NCBI GenBank assembly: GCA_016748015.1
Contig: JAAOMT010000003.1
Span: 1,287,187-1,351,186, forward strand
Reading direction: 5' to 3'
Length of the DNA stretch: 64,000 nt
DNA from: Geosiphon pyriformis
Taxonomy: Eukaryota; Glomeromycota; Glomeromycetes; Archaeosporales; Geosiphonaceae
The translations under genes and the position numbers were made by a program. Shown here piece by piece: positions 51,185 through 63,219 of the stretch. Position 1 is the stretch's first letter, and every line of letters starts with the position of its first letter. A model generated the notes under the pieces. It was not told the DNA's origin. It searched no databases and saw only the letters and a program-made list of their open reading frames with translations.

Positions 51185-51915
51185 TGTTACAGATAATTAT
51201 TTGGGGTCTTAAGTCAAATAACAAATTCGTAACTTGGTGCTTAGTTGGTTTTCTGGTGTTGATATCTGAAGGTTTTGGTGTGGAGTTTTTTGTATAATGG
51301 ACAGAGATTTAGTTGATGGATTTTTTATCCATAGCTTTCCGAAACTGCAGTTTCATCAAATTTTTTTCTTAGTGTGGTGGCCAGTAATCCTTCTGGTAAG
51401 CTATTCTCAAATCTATGAGTGTTCTACTCTTGTTTTATGGGTTTTTTACCAGTCCCTATGACATCTGTAATACAGTACTTAATCCTTAATCAATTTAGTA
51501 AAACCAAAGAAATAACAAAAGAAATAAAAGAAAATAAAAGAGACTAAAAGAAAATAAAGAAACAAGTAAAAGCAATTACAACTTAGTATCTTGTCAATAG
51601 CTGTGATTAAGAGCTATTGTTTTAGTGTGGTCAAGTTTCAGTTACTATTAACATAAAGTGTTGATAGTGGAAAGTGGATTAAGATAGTAAATAATTATTT
51701 ATTGATATTTGTAAATGGAAGATTGTTTAGATCAAATCTAAACTGAGATGTCTCTAATGGAAGAATTCTGCTCTTTTTATTTCTAATGCTACTGCTATAT
51801 ATACATAATTGATATTCTACAAGATTGCTTACATTCCCGAGCAATGTGCTATGATTTCTTAAACAATGTGCCATTTTTCTGACATTGCTCCACATTGCTG
51901 AGCAATGTGCTCACA
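51185..51915 (-). mobile_element. LTR-like insertion of preserved composition
   Basis: A GC-richer island in the desert. Read on the minus strand it starts TGTGAGCACATTGC, has six ACATTGC/GCAATGT words in alternating orientation (51,831-51,910), a TATATATA box at about 51,797-51,804, and ends CTGTAACA. TG...CA ends and the enhancer-TATA order match the solo LTR at 24.7 kb. I cannot find a convincing target-site duplication (only TGC on both sides), so the exact ends are uncertain. Confidence 0.45.
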
Positions 51916-52620
51916 TGCTAAATACTATTCTCTTATTGGTTTGCTATTTTCTATATCTGTTTTCTTTTTTTATGAATAATAGTGCTTTTGTTAGTATGTT
52001 AAATGTTTCTATTGTTGTTTTTTCTTAATGAAAAGACAATAATAAAAGGAAAAATAGTGGTTTTTTTAGTTATTTGTAATAAAACCAGATTATAAAGATA
52101 AAAGGTTTTCAATTTTATTAATTTTAATATTAGTAGATATTATAATAAAAAGCTTAAAAGACATACTATTTAGCTTTTCTTAAAATTTATAATCCAATTT
52201 TTTTATTTTTTTTTTATTTTTATTTTGTCTAATTGACTTTTTGTTTTTTATTATTCTTTTTTTTTGTATGTTTTTTTTTCTAATTAGAGAGCTATTATAT
52301 GTATACATATTTTAAGTTATATATAATCATATCTATTTTAACTAATTAGTAAATAATTGCCAAGCTATTGGGTTTTCTATTTAACTGTAAGAGTCTCTTG
52401 GCTTACTTGTTTGTAATTATATTAAATTGGACACATTTGTGTATATTTTACATACTATTATGTACACATTATGTTTTCTAATTTTATTTATTAATTTGTG
52501 CTATTTATATTGTTATTTAATAATTAGTTAATATATTATAATATTATTACTTTTAATTTTTGTTAATTTCTATCAAGTAATACTATTTCAATCAATGCTA
52601 TCAATTTAGTGTTAGTTAGC
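51916..52620. other. AT-rich DNA between LTR-like insert and LINE relic
   Basis: No recognisable gene or LINE homology. Confidence 0.4.
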
Positions 52621-52639
52621 ATATTATCCCAATTATAGG

Positions 52640-55600
52640 GGTTTAAAATTATAGAAACCTAAGCTCTTTTTTATAAAGTAAAAACCATGTTAATATCTAA
52701 ACAATAATTTAATAAGACTAAGAAACAAGTTATAATTTCAGAATTATAGTGTTTTCACAACTTGTTTAAAATGCCAAATAATTCAGCAGTCTTGCCATTA
52801 GATAAATTTTTTATTATTAGAGTCAATTCATCTGAATTGATTTGTTTTATAATCTCAAAAAATGTTTTATTTTTAAAATAATTCAAAGACATATATTGTC
52901 AAGACAAAAAATTTGGCACCACTTTGGGCACCAGTTTTTTCCTAGTCTAGTTTCTCATGATCTTATTTATTTTGTTTTTTACCATTCCAGATTCCAAAAT
53001 CAAATCATTATCAATTACCAAATAATTTAAAATTATTTTCTAAAAAGGTTTTCTAGAACACTCTTAATTATATAACTCTTGTTTGTATAAAAGTTTTTTA
53101 TCTTCTTATTAATTATGTTTTTAATTACAACTGTCTTTATAGTTTCGAATTTTTGGTATTTGGATATGCAATACTTTTTCTTGATTTTTAATAAAAAAAA
53201 GTGTATTTTTTTACTCTTTATTCTACTTTTGGCCAAAAATAACAGCTTAAGAGAATTGTTAACATTCAATTTTGATCAAATTTTTTTAAAACAATCAAAC
53301 TTAATAATATTCTCTGAAAAAAAAACTTTATCATTTTTGAAACCAAAATTCCAATTTGTAAAATCTTAAAAACTACTTGTTCTTAAAATTGCTGAAGTTC
53401 TTAAATTAAACCTTATAAAAAACTTTGTCTGTCAACTTAATTATCACTAATCTTAGAAGCTTTTACATAACATTTAAATTACTTTGTTTTTTTAAAATAT
53501 AAAATCTGTTAAGCACACTAAATATCTACTCTAATAAATATTCTCTAAACTAAGTCTACTTTAAATTATCTGTATTTTTAATGCCAAATTTCCATTAATT
53601 TTTATTAGCTTGCTTGTAAATTATATTTAAGCATTTATTTAAAAAACTGCTCAAACCAATTAAAATCACAACAGCTGAATAATTAGTATTAAAAAAATCA
53701 GAAACACCACAAATTTTATGTCTAATTATTGTTAACAAAAGATGTTTACTGACCAAAATATAGTCAATAGTTTTTTTTACATCTTTTGAATTACTTTATA
53801 TTAAAATTTTAGTAATTAAATTACTTATCTAAGAATTATACAAACCCAAATTGAAATATTTCTTAAAGTTCATACTATGTTCTATACTATTTTCATTAAA
53901 ATTGCCACTTATCATAACATAAAAACTTAAATTAATTACCATAGCAATAATTGAATTCATCTTATAAGCTTAATCAAATTGCACATTAGCCAAAATACTA
54001 GTATACAAATCCAAAATTGTTATTGAAATTTTGTTGTTAAACAACAAATGAATTGAAATAAAGCAACTAAGAATTTTAGAAACTTTGTATATATGTCTAG
54101 TTAGAGCATTGTTTATTATTATTGTTATTTTAGCACTTATGTAATCAGTGTTTAAACCAGAAACAAAAAATTTTACAATTTAAAATCTATTTTTTATTTA
54201 AAATCTAGTTTGTTTCTTTAATTTAATCTTAATAATAATAGAAATCTAATTATTAAATTTATTGTGCCATCTGATTATATCTTTTTGCTTAGCTATATTG
54301 TTTATGCCTCTAACATTATATATAGCTATTTTCCAGATAAAATTACATATTAAGATAAAAAATGTGCCAAAAAATCCAAACCAACACACAATTAATCTAA
54401 CTTCTTTAAAATTGAGTCAATAGAAATCTTAAGAGCAACCATTTTTGACTTTAAGCCATCAATTTTAGTGGTCAAAATCCTTAAGTTACTTAAATTTAAA
54501 TCAAAAAACTTATTTTCTACAACTGAAAGTAAAGAAAAAAACAATACTAAAAAGTTATCTATAATTATATTCAAATCTAATCTTGAGTTTAAGAGTTTTG
54601 AAACTGCTAAGACAGAAGATTTAAAAGTAAATACCAAAGACACCAATTCTATATTGCTTAACTTATACATAATACTAGACATTTGGTTAGACAAAAGTTT
54701 CAAAGAACATTCTAATAAGACAGATAAGTATTAGTAGATATATTATTTAAAGCAACAGAAAAAGCTTTACCAACATGTAAAGCACTAAAAAAAGGCAACC
54801 CAAAACCAAAACCAAAACCAAGATAAGTAACATTAGAAAATATAACAGATAAAACCATTAGTAACACTATTTGTGTTCAGAATTTGTCACTAAAAACAGC
54901 AGGTCAAGCAATGAAAACATTTTTTTTCATATAAAGATGGGCCAACTAAAGATGATTTTCATTCAACACATTTTTTTTATAATTTTTTTTTAAAATAAAG
55001 ACAGATAAGCCTAAAAAATCACATTCAAGAGATGAATAACCAAATCTATTTTAGTCCAAAAGAGCTTAACATTATCTAAAATAGACTTTATATAAAAAAC
55101 TGACTTTAACTTTTTTTTTAATTCAAAATCAATTACTATATAGCAAATCTTATTACCAGTTTTAAATAAATGATTAATAATACAAGTATTCCTACCAGTC
55201 TTTTTTAACAGATTAACAAAATTATGAGCAGTTATTTTCACAGACAGAATAAACAAAAGTACCTTAAAACAATTTCTTAACATTTAAACATCATAATTTC
55301 TTATAGCTTTTGCCATATGTACTGAATTTTTCCAATTAAGAATAACTATTAAGCTGCTAAAAAATCAGCCTGTTTTAATTTAGCAAACTCTACTACAGTC
55401 TTTTATTACAGTTTAATAAGTTGTAATTTAATTAATATAATCTGACTATACTTAAATACTACAGCAATAATTATTTCTTTTAATATATCTATGAAAATTT
55501 TTTTGATTACTATAGTCTAATCTAAGCATATTTTTTGTCTTTTAATATTATTGTTTATAATAATTTTTTTATTTTTAGCCAATAATACAGTCTTCTTCAT

Positions 55601-56260
55601 ATTTTTTTGATGTGAATATTGATTAAATAATCTTTTTAAATTTTGAAGAAATAGTGATCTTCTTAAAACTATTAATTAATAAAAACATTTTTTTGATATA
55701 TTGAGTTTTTGCTATTATTGATTTGCTTTTAACTGTTAAAATATTAATATTCAATATAAAAGACTTCTTGACAGATATTTTTACTTAAGTTTTAGTAATT
55801 TTAAGATTGATTTATTTTTTGTTTAAAGAAATAGATAAGTAAAAAGAAAGAAAAACCTTATTATTATCTATGTTATAATTAGAAAAACCAATTAGAAAAC
55901 CAAAAACAGCACTAATATTAACTTGTTTGACTTTAAGTATATTTGTCTTAAAGTCAAACTGCTTTTTTTATTATTATTTGCCTTATAACTATTATTATCA
56001 TTAAAAGTAATTACTTTAAAAGTATTTTTATTTGTATCTATTTTAGCAAACTAATTAATAACATGTCTTACACTACCAAAACTTAAATCTGCTTTATTAT
56101 TTAAATGGTTTACTTTGTTAAAAAAAACTTTTTGTTTTAAGTCAAGCTTTTACTAATTGAACCTAATGTTAAAATCCTGGCTGGCCTTTTTTTAATTGTA
56201 AAATTACTCATAATAATAATTAACTCAATAACAAAGGATGTTTTTTGAGAAATTGTAAAA
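52640..56260 (-). mobile_element. decayed LINE relic: RT start, endonuclease and ORF1
   Basis: Collinear with LINE B from about 17,970 to 21,700. Recognisable blocks are the RT start (52,760-52,860), the TIDYVF region (53,750-53,780), the GDFNEDGS region (53,880-53,930), the ATCNV start of ORF2 (54,300-54,330) and the knuckle-flanking part of ORF1 (54,760-54,930). Every frame is full of stops. It is far older or more heavily mutated than copies A and B. Confidence 0.75.
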
Positions 56261-58080
56261 AGTAAAAATAAAACAAAAAAACTTTTTTAAATTTATGCTC
56301 TTTGGAAAATTTTAGAAATTTATATATATATATATTATTTTTGGTTATATAGAATAAAATTATGTTTATTAAATTATAAATTATTAATTATTTGTATTTT
56401 TTAGACTATTTTTTAAGTAATTTTATAAACTTGAATGTAATTACATATTTTTGTGTATTGTTATATTGTATTATATTTTTTGATTATTATTTATAAATTT
56501 ATATTATTTATATTATTAAATATTTTAATTAAAAATTAGTTAATCTATAATAATATTAATAATAATATTAATAATATATGTTAATTTTTATTAAATAATA
56601 TTAATTATAATTAATTACTGAAAAAAAAACTTTTAATTAAAAACAAAAATAATGTTTTAAAATTAGCAAAAGACTAATTTATTATTTTATTTAAAAAAAG
56701 CAATTTTATAAAATATTATTAAGCAATTTTAATAATTATAAATATTTTATTAATAAAAATATTACCAAATACTTTAAAAATAAAAATATTACAACTTTTA
56801 TTTTTTGTTTTAATTGTAATTATAAAATAAATAAAAAATTATATTTGTATTAGTAATTTAAAATTACAAAATAAATTATTTATAATAAATTTTATTAATA
56901 TTATTAATTAATAATAAATTTTTTTTTGTTTTTATATAAAAGTTTTTTTTATTCAAAATTTTTTTAAAATAATATATTATTAAAAGTTTTAAAGCTTTTA
57001 ATTATAAATTAATAATTAAGTATTTATTTATTTTTTATTATTAAAATAATAAAAATTTAAAGCCAACTTTTTGGAAATACTAAAAAATATTTTTTTTGTT
57101 AATTTTAAATTATTTTATTTTTAAATTTTTTTGGTTTTTTGATATTTTTACCAATTTTATTATAAATATATTAATTATATTATTTGGTTATTAACAATAT
57201 TTTTTTTGTTTTAAATAATAATAATAATATATTTAATTTTAACTTAAATTAATAATTGGCTGTATTATTTTATACATTAAATTTTAATTAATTACTGTTA
57301 GTTTTAAAAACAAAACAAGTTATATTTTAATATACTATTTTGATTAATTATATTTTTAAATTACTTAATTATAAAATTAAACAAATAAATAAAAACCAAA
57401 TCATTTTTTTTTGAAAATACTGCTAATTTTGGTAATATTTAAAATACAATTATTAATTATCAAAAATACTTTAAGTAAATAATTTTTATTTTAATATCTG
57501 GTATTATTATTAAGTTTTTACATGATTTTATTAAAATAAAAATAGCTTTTAAGAATAATATTAAGCTTTTTTGTATAAAATTTATATTTTAAGTTTTTTT
57601 AAATATTATTAATAAGATTAAACTTATTAAAACAATTATTTTTTTCTTTGTTAAAAATTATTATTAAGTTTAAATTTTAATAAATTCAAAAACCTAAAAT
57701 TCAAATTAATTTTAATTTAAATTAAAATCTAATAATTTAAAAAGTAATTTAAAAAACTAATTTTAAATTAATATTAGAAAACCATTCTTAAAAAAAATTT
57801 TCTTGTATTATTTTAAGTTATTTTATATTATTTTGTGTTATTACAACTATTTTATATTATTTTAAGCTATTGTAAATTATTATGTATTATTATGTATAAT
57901 TATGTTGTTTGAATTAATTTACTGTGATTATTATGATTGGTTAAATTTAATATTGTTAATTATTGATTTGTTTATTTGGATAACAATGAAAAAAGAACTA
58001 TTTTGGTATTTAATTTAAATTAATATATAAAAAATTGCATGTATAAGCTATGTATGTAAATAATAAATTCAATAAAAATC
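56261..58080. other. AT desert with decayed repeat
   Basis: No gene. The part 57,270-57,650 resembles 22,900-23,330 in the same orientation. Confidence 0.5.
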
Positions 58081-58342
58081 AGTTTATTAAAATTTTATTA
58101 CTTAAAATTTTTAAATTAATTATAATTGAAATATATTCCAAATCAATAATATAGCTATTTTTTTTGCGAAAAACCTTTAATTTTATCGTAAATAAGCCAA
58201 TCAATGAATGATAAATGTCGCTAAAGCGTAATAGGTTTATCAAAATTTCTGTGCAAACTGGTAATCTATTCACCTGTCTTTTAGGAACCATTTCTTATAC
58301 AAATGAGATAAACACAAGCTTGGGTCTGCTCACTTTAAAAAT

Positions 58343-59287
58343 TCATTGACCAATCTTCTCAAAAAAATCATCTTTTTGAAATCTTTGATATTCTTCACGT
58401 GCAAGTGAATTATGGGCTACTTGAATATCGGTGTTAATATCTTCAATAAGGGCAGCTTAGTAAATCCCAGGTTTACAAGGAAAGGTAAGTCAAATGATAA
58501 TTAGTTCGTTTAACAGAATTTCCAAAACGCTTGAAAGCATTGGATATAAACGAAAATGAATCAGAAAGGAAGAAAGGAATCCATACTTATAGAATTATAA
58601 TCTTTTTCTGGTCGTATATACCCCAAAACAATTACACGTAGCTCTTGATCATAGAAATCTTGGGGAAACTTATGCATTATATGAACTTCCTAAAGTTATC
58701 AGGTCCGAATGTGCAATCGCACAAGGAAAAAGCCCCTCATTAAAAATTCAAAAAACCAAAGGTAGCAAGTAGTAAAATATTCAAATCATAAAAAAGAAAA
58801 GAATTATATACAGCTTAATTAAATGATTTCACCTTAATATGAATGTTATCATACATACCGCACTCTGTTTCTCATTTTTGAAATATGGGTTCCACCCAAG
58901 GCTCATGACCATTGGGTAAATAGGGGTGGTAGGAAGTTCACTCTCCAAATTGCTTTTAATAACCTGAGCCCAACCAAAATAAATACCCGTTGCTAAACCC
59001 TTACATAAGGCGTCTATTGCATCTTCAGAAAGGTTTGCTAGATAAAAGACAAGGTTTTTAGTGCATTATGTGAGAATTTGTGGATTAAAACTGATGGCTT
59101 GAAGCAAATTCATACCTGTCGGAATTCCGAGTTCTTTACTACCACGACCGAAACCTTTCACAACTTTACCCTTCATTTGTATTGGGTAGGGTGGGCCTGG
59201 TATGTCAGGACCAACGATTTGTGGTCTGAGCTCCGCTTGTATAAGTTTCGAAGAGGAATTATTACTTTCATTAGGAACATTAGTCAT
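58343..59287 (-). CDS. FMN1: riboflavin kinase
   Basis: Phosphorylates riboflavin to FMN with ATP, an essential step of flavin cofactor synthesis. Four exons (59116-59287, 58859-59037, 58587-58689, 58343-58455) with matching phases give 188 aa, typical for the monofunctional eukaryotic enzyme. Key motifs: [16 protein letters not shown] across the first intron, holding the PTAN signature that binds Mg-[43 protein letters not shown] with the catalytic Glu region; and GYIRPEKDY. Start ATG 59287 leaves a short Asn/Ser-rich N-terminus without a signal peptide. Its 5' side lies 100 bases from the TIR element at 59,388. The FMN1 symbol is by function. Confidence 0.95.
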
Positions 59288-59387
59288 TTTGAAATTAATG
59301 TACCAAATTTTTTTTGTGTCAACGTGTAGCCACGCTGGTCTTTTATTATTTCAGCTATAAACATGTGACCTTTTCATAAAGCCAACT

Positions 59388-59620
59388 CACCCTATGAATA
59401 TGTTATGAGTTGGAACAGGATTTGAGTTGATTCGGAATCAACTTAAATTGATTTGGGATTCTAATTTAACTTGAGTTAATTCGGAATCCTTAATTCAACG
59501 CTATGTTGATTCCGAATCAACTCAACCAATTACATTATTTGGTTAATTGGCCAGTAAAAAGTTTCCCTTTCATTAGCCAATCAAAAAAATCAAAGTTTTG
59601 ATATTTGACGCGTTTTTTTA
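59388..59620 (+). repeat. left TIR arm, preserved
   Basis: About 230 bases. It has internal palindromic words (GAGTTGATTCGGAATCAACT and GTTGATTCCGAATCAAC) and ends near TTTGACGCG. Confidence 0.8.
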
Positions 59621-61761
59621 TTATTATTTCTATAATTCTAATTATTCATTTCGATTCTTACAAGCATTATTACTGCTATTATGATATCATACATTATATA
59701 AAATCTCAGCTTTTCTGTAATTATAATGATTAGTTTTATAGCTTTTTTTACAATTGCATTAATAATCTGTCATTTCTCCTTAACTTTGGCATAAGGCTGC
59801 TTTATGTAAAAAAATAAAAATGTTTGGTATTTCTTGTAATTCTGAAAAATCAGTAGTTTTAGTAAGCATTAATTCTGTTGTATGATAAAAATTTTTTATT
59901 ATTTCTAACTTGTATCCCAGTTTATATAATTTTTTATTAACAGTTCTAATTACTTTGCAGATAAAAAACTTTTTATTAGTACTTAAATAATCAATCTTTG
60001 AAATCCCAATTCACATAAAATCTTCAATTTTATAAAATATTTTCTACTTTGTATTTTTATGGAGCATTTTTACACAGTATTACTTTGGTATTATTAACAT
60101 ATTGGTCACAAGCAATTTAACATATTTTATAATAATTAGTAAGTAAATTAGTAATATTATGTAGCATATTGTTTTAATTATTATTATTCTATTAAAAAAT
60201 ATAAAATTATACAAAATAATATTAAAAAATACAAATAATAAAAAATCTTATTTTATTTCTTGAAATTATAATAAAAAAAACATAAGAATTATTAAAATAA
60301 GTATTAATATTTTTGAAAAGATTGCTTGGTTTTTTTACTTGTGACTTGATTTTTCTTGATTTTTTTTCAATATTATTTACTATATTATATTATTGCTGCT
60401 GGTTTAATGGTTGTTATTACTGCTTTCAATTATTTTGTTGTAATTATTGAATATTTTGCTATATATTATCTTGTTGTTGCTATTAATTATCTTGTTATTT
60501 ATTATCTTATTACTAATTATTTTGCTGTTATTGCTGGTTATTTTGTTGTTACAATTTGTTTTGCTATTGATTACTATTACTTTTAATTTTTTGTTGGATT
60601 GGCTTTTTATTAGTTGGTTTTATATTTAAATTATTAAGAAAATTTTTTTTTATGTAATTAATTATTTAAAAAAAGACTTGAAAAAAAAATAATTTGTATA
60701 AAATTTTCTTCTAAACATTATTTAATAAGATAAAAAACCAGTAATTACAAAGATTTATATATTTATTGTATTTAAATATAAAAATAAATTAGTTATTGTT
60801 TAAATAATTTAACCAATATAAAAATAATGTTTTTTATATATTATCTAATATAAACTATATAATCAATTTTTAATTTTTTTATTTTCTATTTATTTTGAAA
60901 GTTTTTGTTGAAGTATATTATTTGCTTTTTTAATTAATTTTTGAAATTAAGAATATTTTGGATATCTATTTATAATATAAATAATTGGTCATATTTTTAT
61001 TAATTTTTTGATTATATTAACTGTAAACTTTTTTTATTATTGGTTTAAAAAATAGTTGAAAATTTGAATGCAGTAAAAAATTGAAAAAAAACTTGCTATT
61101 TTTTTTGTTTCTTTAGAAAAAAGAACTATAGTTTAAAAAAATTTTGAACATAATAAATATATTTGTAAGAATTATTTGATTGATTATATATATTAACCAA
61201 GTCTACTTATAAACAATACATAAAACTTTTTGCTAAAATTGAATTTGCAGCTATTAGTTAAGCTCAAAATTATTATATAATGCATCTAGCATAGCAAAAA
61301 CAAAGCTATTTTATTAAATTCTTAAGTACTTAAGCATGTTTATTTTTAATATATAAATAAAAAATTATTAGTATCTATTTATATAAAAAATTAAATTAAT
61401 ATTATATATTATATTATAAGTTTTGCTTATTTTTTTATGTTCTATTTCTAAATAAAATTCATATAGTTTTTTATATAATTTTTTTTTAAACAAATTGGTT
61501 TTTTTGTTTTTTTAAAATAAAATATATTTTGTTTTTTAACTTGTGTAATATAAAAAGTAGTACATATTTAATAATTCAATTTAAAATTAAAGTTTTTTTT
61601 TCAGAAGTATTTTTTAATATCTTAATATATTAATTTAAGTATTTTTAAGAAAGCAAAGTTTTAACTTGTTTTTTTTTATAAATAGCTTTTAAAAAGATTA
61701 AAAAATGTTTTTTAAGTAAGTTATTCATAATTTATCAATAATAAATAGTGTTAAAAAGTCA

Positions 61762-61972
61762 TAAAAAAATGTGTCAAATATTAAAACTTTGATTTCTTTA
61801 ATTGGCCAATAAAAAAAAACTTTTTACTGGTTAATTAATCAAATAATGTAATTAGTTGAGTTAATTTAGAATCAACATAATATTGAATTAATAATTTCAA
61901 ATTAACTTAAATTAAATTAAAATTCTATATCAACTTAAATTTTGTTTTAACTTATAATAAATACAAAGAGTA
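61762..61972 (-). repeat. right TIR arm, decayed
   Basis: Reverse complement aligns to the left arm with an 11-base gap. Nearly all substitutions replace C by T or G by A in this arm. Confidence 0.8.
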
Positions 61973-62845
61973 AAAAATATAGTTAATCATAAGTAGACTA
62001 AATTTAATATTTAAGAATTAATATTACCAAAAATTTATTATTTTATCAGACAATTATAAATTTACAATTACATTAAAAATATTTATATGGTTTTTTACAA
62101 CAAAAAAATTAAACTGCAATATAGTAATCAATACAATCAATAAATTAATAAATTTAATTAACAAAAACAATTTTTTAATACAAAAAGTCCAAAAATATTA
62201 ACTTAAAAACAACAATAAAATTAAAAACAATAATAATAAAAAAATTTATAAAAACAACAATAAAAAAAACCACAAAAACAACAATTATAACATCAATAAA
62301 TTTTGAAATTAAAAAAGTTTTAGACAGTAATTTTGGAAAATAAAATATAATTAATAGTCAAATTAATATTTTAAATTTATAATAAACAATAATTTCAATC
62401 AAAAAACATTATAACATATATTAATTCAATAAAAATAATATTAATTAAAATTTTTTTAATTATTTGAATATAATTAAAAAAGTTTTTTTTATCAAATATT
62501 TTGTTTTTATTAAGAATTTTGTAAAATTTACAATAAAATAAATTTTTTAAATTATTTGTTTTTTTATATTATTATATAATATTTATTTGGTTTTATAACC
62601 AATACAGCTTTTTTTTGCTTTATATTTTCTTTTGTAAAATTAATGTTTTATAATAATAATAATATTAAATCACATTTTCAAAGCATAATAACTTTTTAAA
62701 AAAAATCAAACACTGTTTTTTTCTTATTACTATTGATAAAAAAAGTGAATTGTCTTCTTATCAGTTGTATTTTTAACTTTGTTTAAATATTACATATCTT
62801 AAAATCACAAATAAATTTATAGCCAAAAACTCAAAAAATTATTAC
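61973..62845. other. AT-rich DNA, no gene
   Basis: Continuation of the desert up to the more normal composition at 62,850. Confidence 0.5.
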
Positions 62846-62921
62846 CTTCCATTATTCCAGAAAGTTTTCCTTGGCTGAGGCTCTTAGCGAAAACCTCACT
62901 ATGGTGAGTCAATGACTGCAT
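62846..62921 (-). CDS. candidate orphan exon downstream of DHR1
   Basis: Coding-like composition. One reading starts at ATG 62921 (MQSLTHHSEVFAKSLSQGK) and ends at a GTAATA donor at 62845. Another takes CATAG at about 62,905 as acceptor and gives RFSLRASAKENFLE and stop, in a phase that would fit the donor at 63,186 behind the DHR1 stop. I cannot choose between them. Confidence 0.25.
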
Positions 62922-63219
62922 TTTCGTGTCATTCGTGACATAGCAAGGGTTGCATAGATTCTATCGTAATTGGGATACTATTTACTTGCAGTGACGGAAT
63001 TAATTTCTAGGGAACCGCAGCAATCCTGATTTAAAGATTGAAATATCCCCGAGATATACAAAATACACTTATACATTTCGATTCTGAAGCTTTTATTGGT
63101 GGGCTTTGGTCAAAATAGATAGTGAATTCAGTGATGGAAATTTAACTGCTTATACTTTAATTCTGTCCATTTATTAACTTACCAAGATTGGCAATGTTTT
63201 CCTGTCCAGGTTTCAACCG

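Larger units (their letters stand above)
59388..61972. mobile_element. TIR DNA element, about 2.6 kb, no coding capacity
   Basis: Two long inverted arms enclose 2.1 kb of AT-rich DNA without a transposase frame. The left arm keeps GC bases; the right arm has lost most of them. The outer ends appear to be CACCC at 59,388 and its decayed counterpart near 61,972. A target-site duplication cannot be defined because of the decay on the right. It may be a non-autonomous or gutted transposon. Confidence 0.7.

Noticed and set aside
58079-58291. 70-codon minus-strand frame behind riboflavin kinase
   Set aside because: Ile/Leu/Asn-rich and runs into the desert; probably 3' flank of the kinase gene.
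60356-60629. Hydrophobic Tyr/Ile/Leu frame inside the TIR element
   Set aside because: Product of TTATT/TGTTG-type simple sequence; no start context, no family resemblance.
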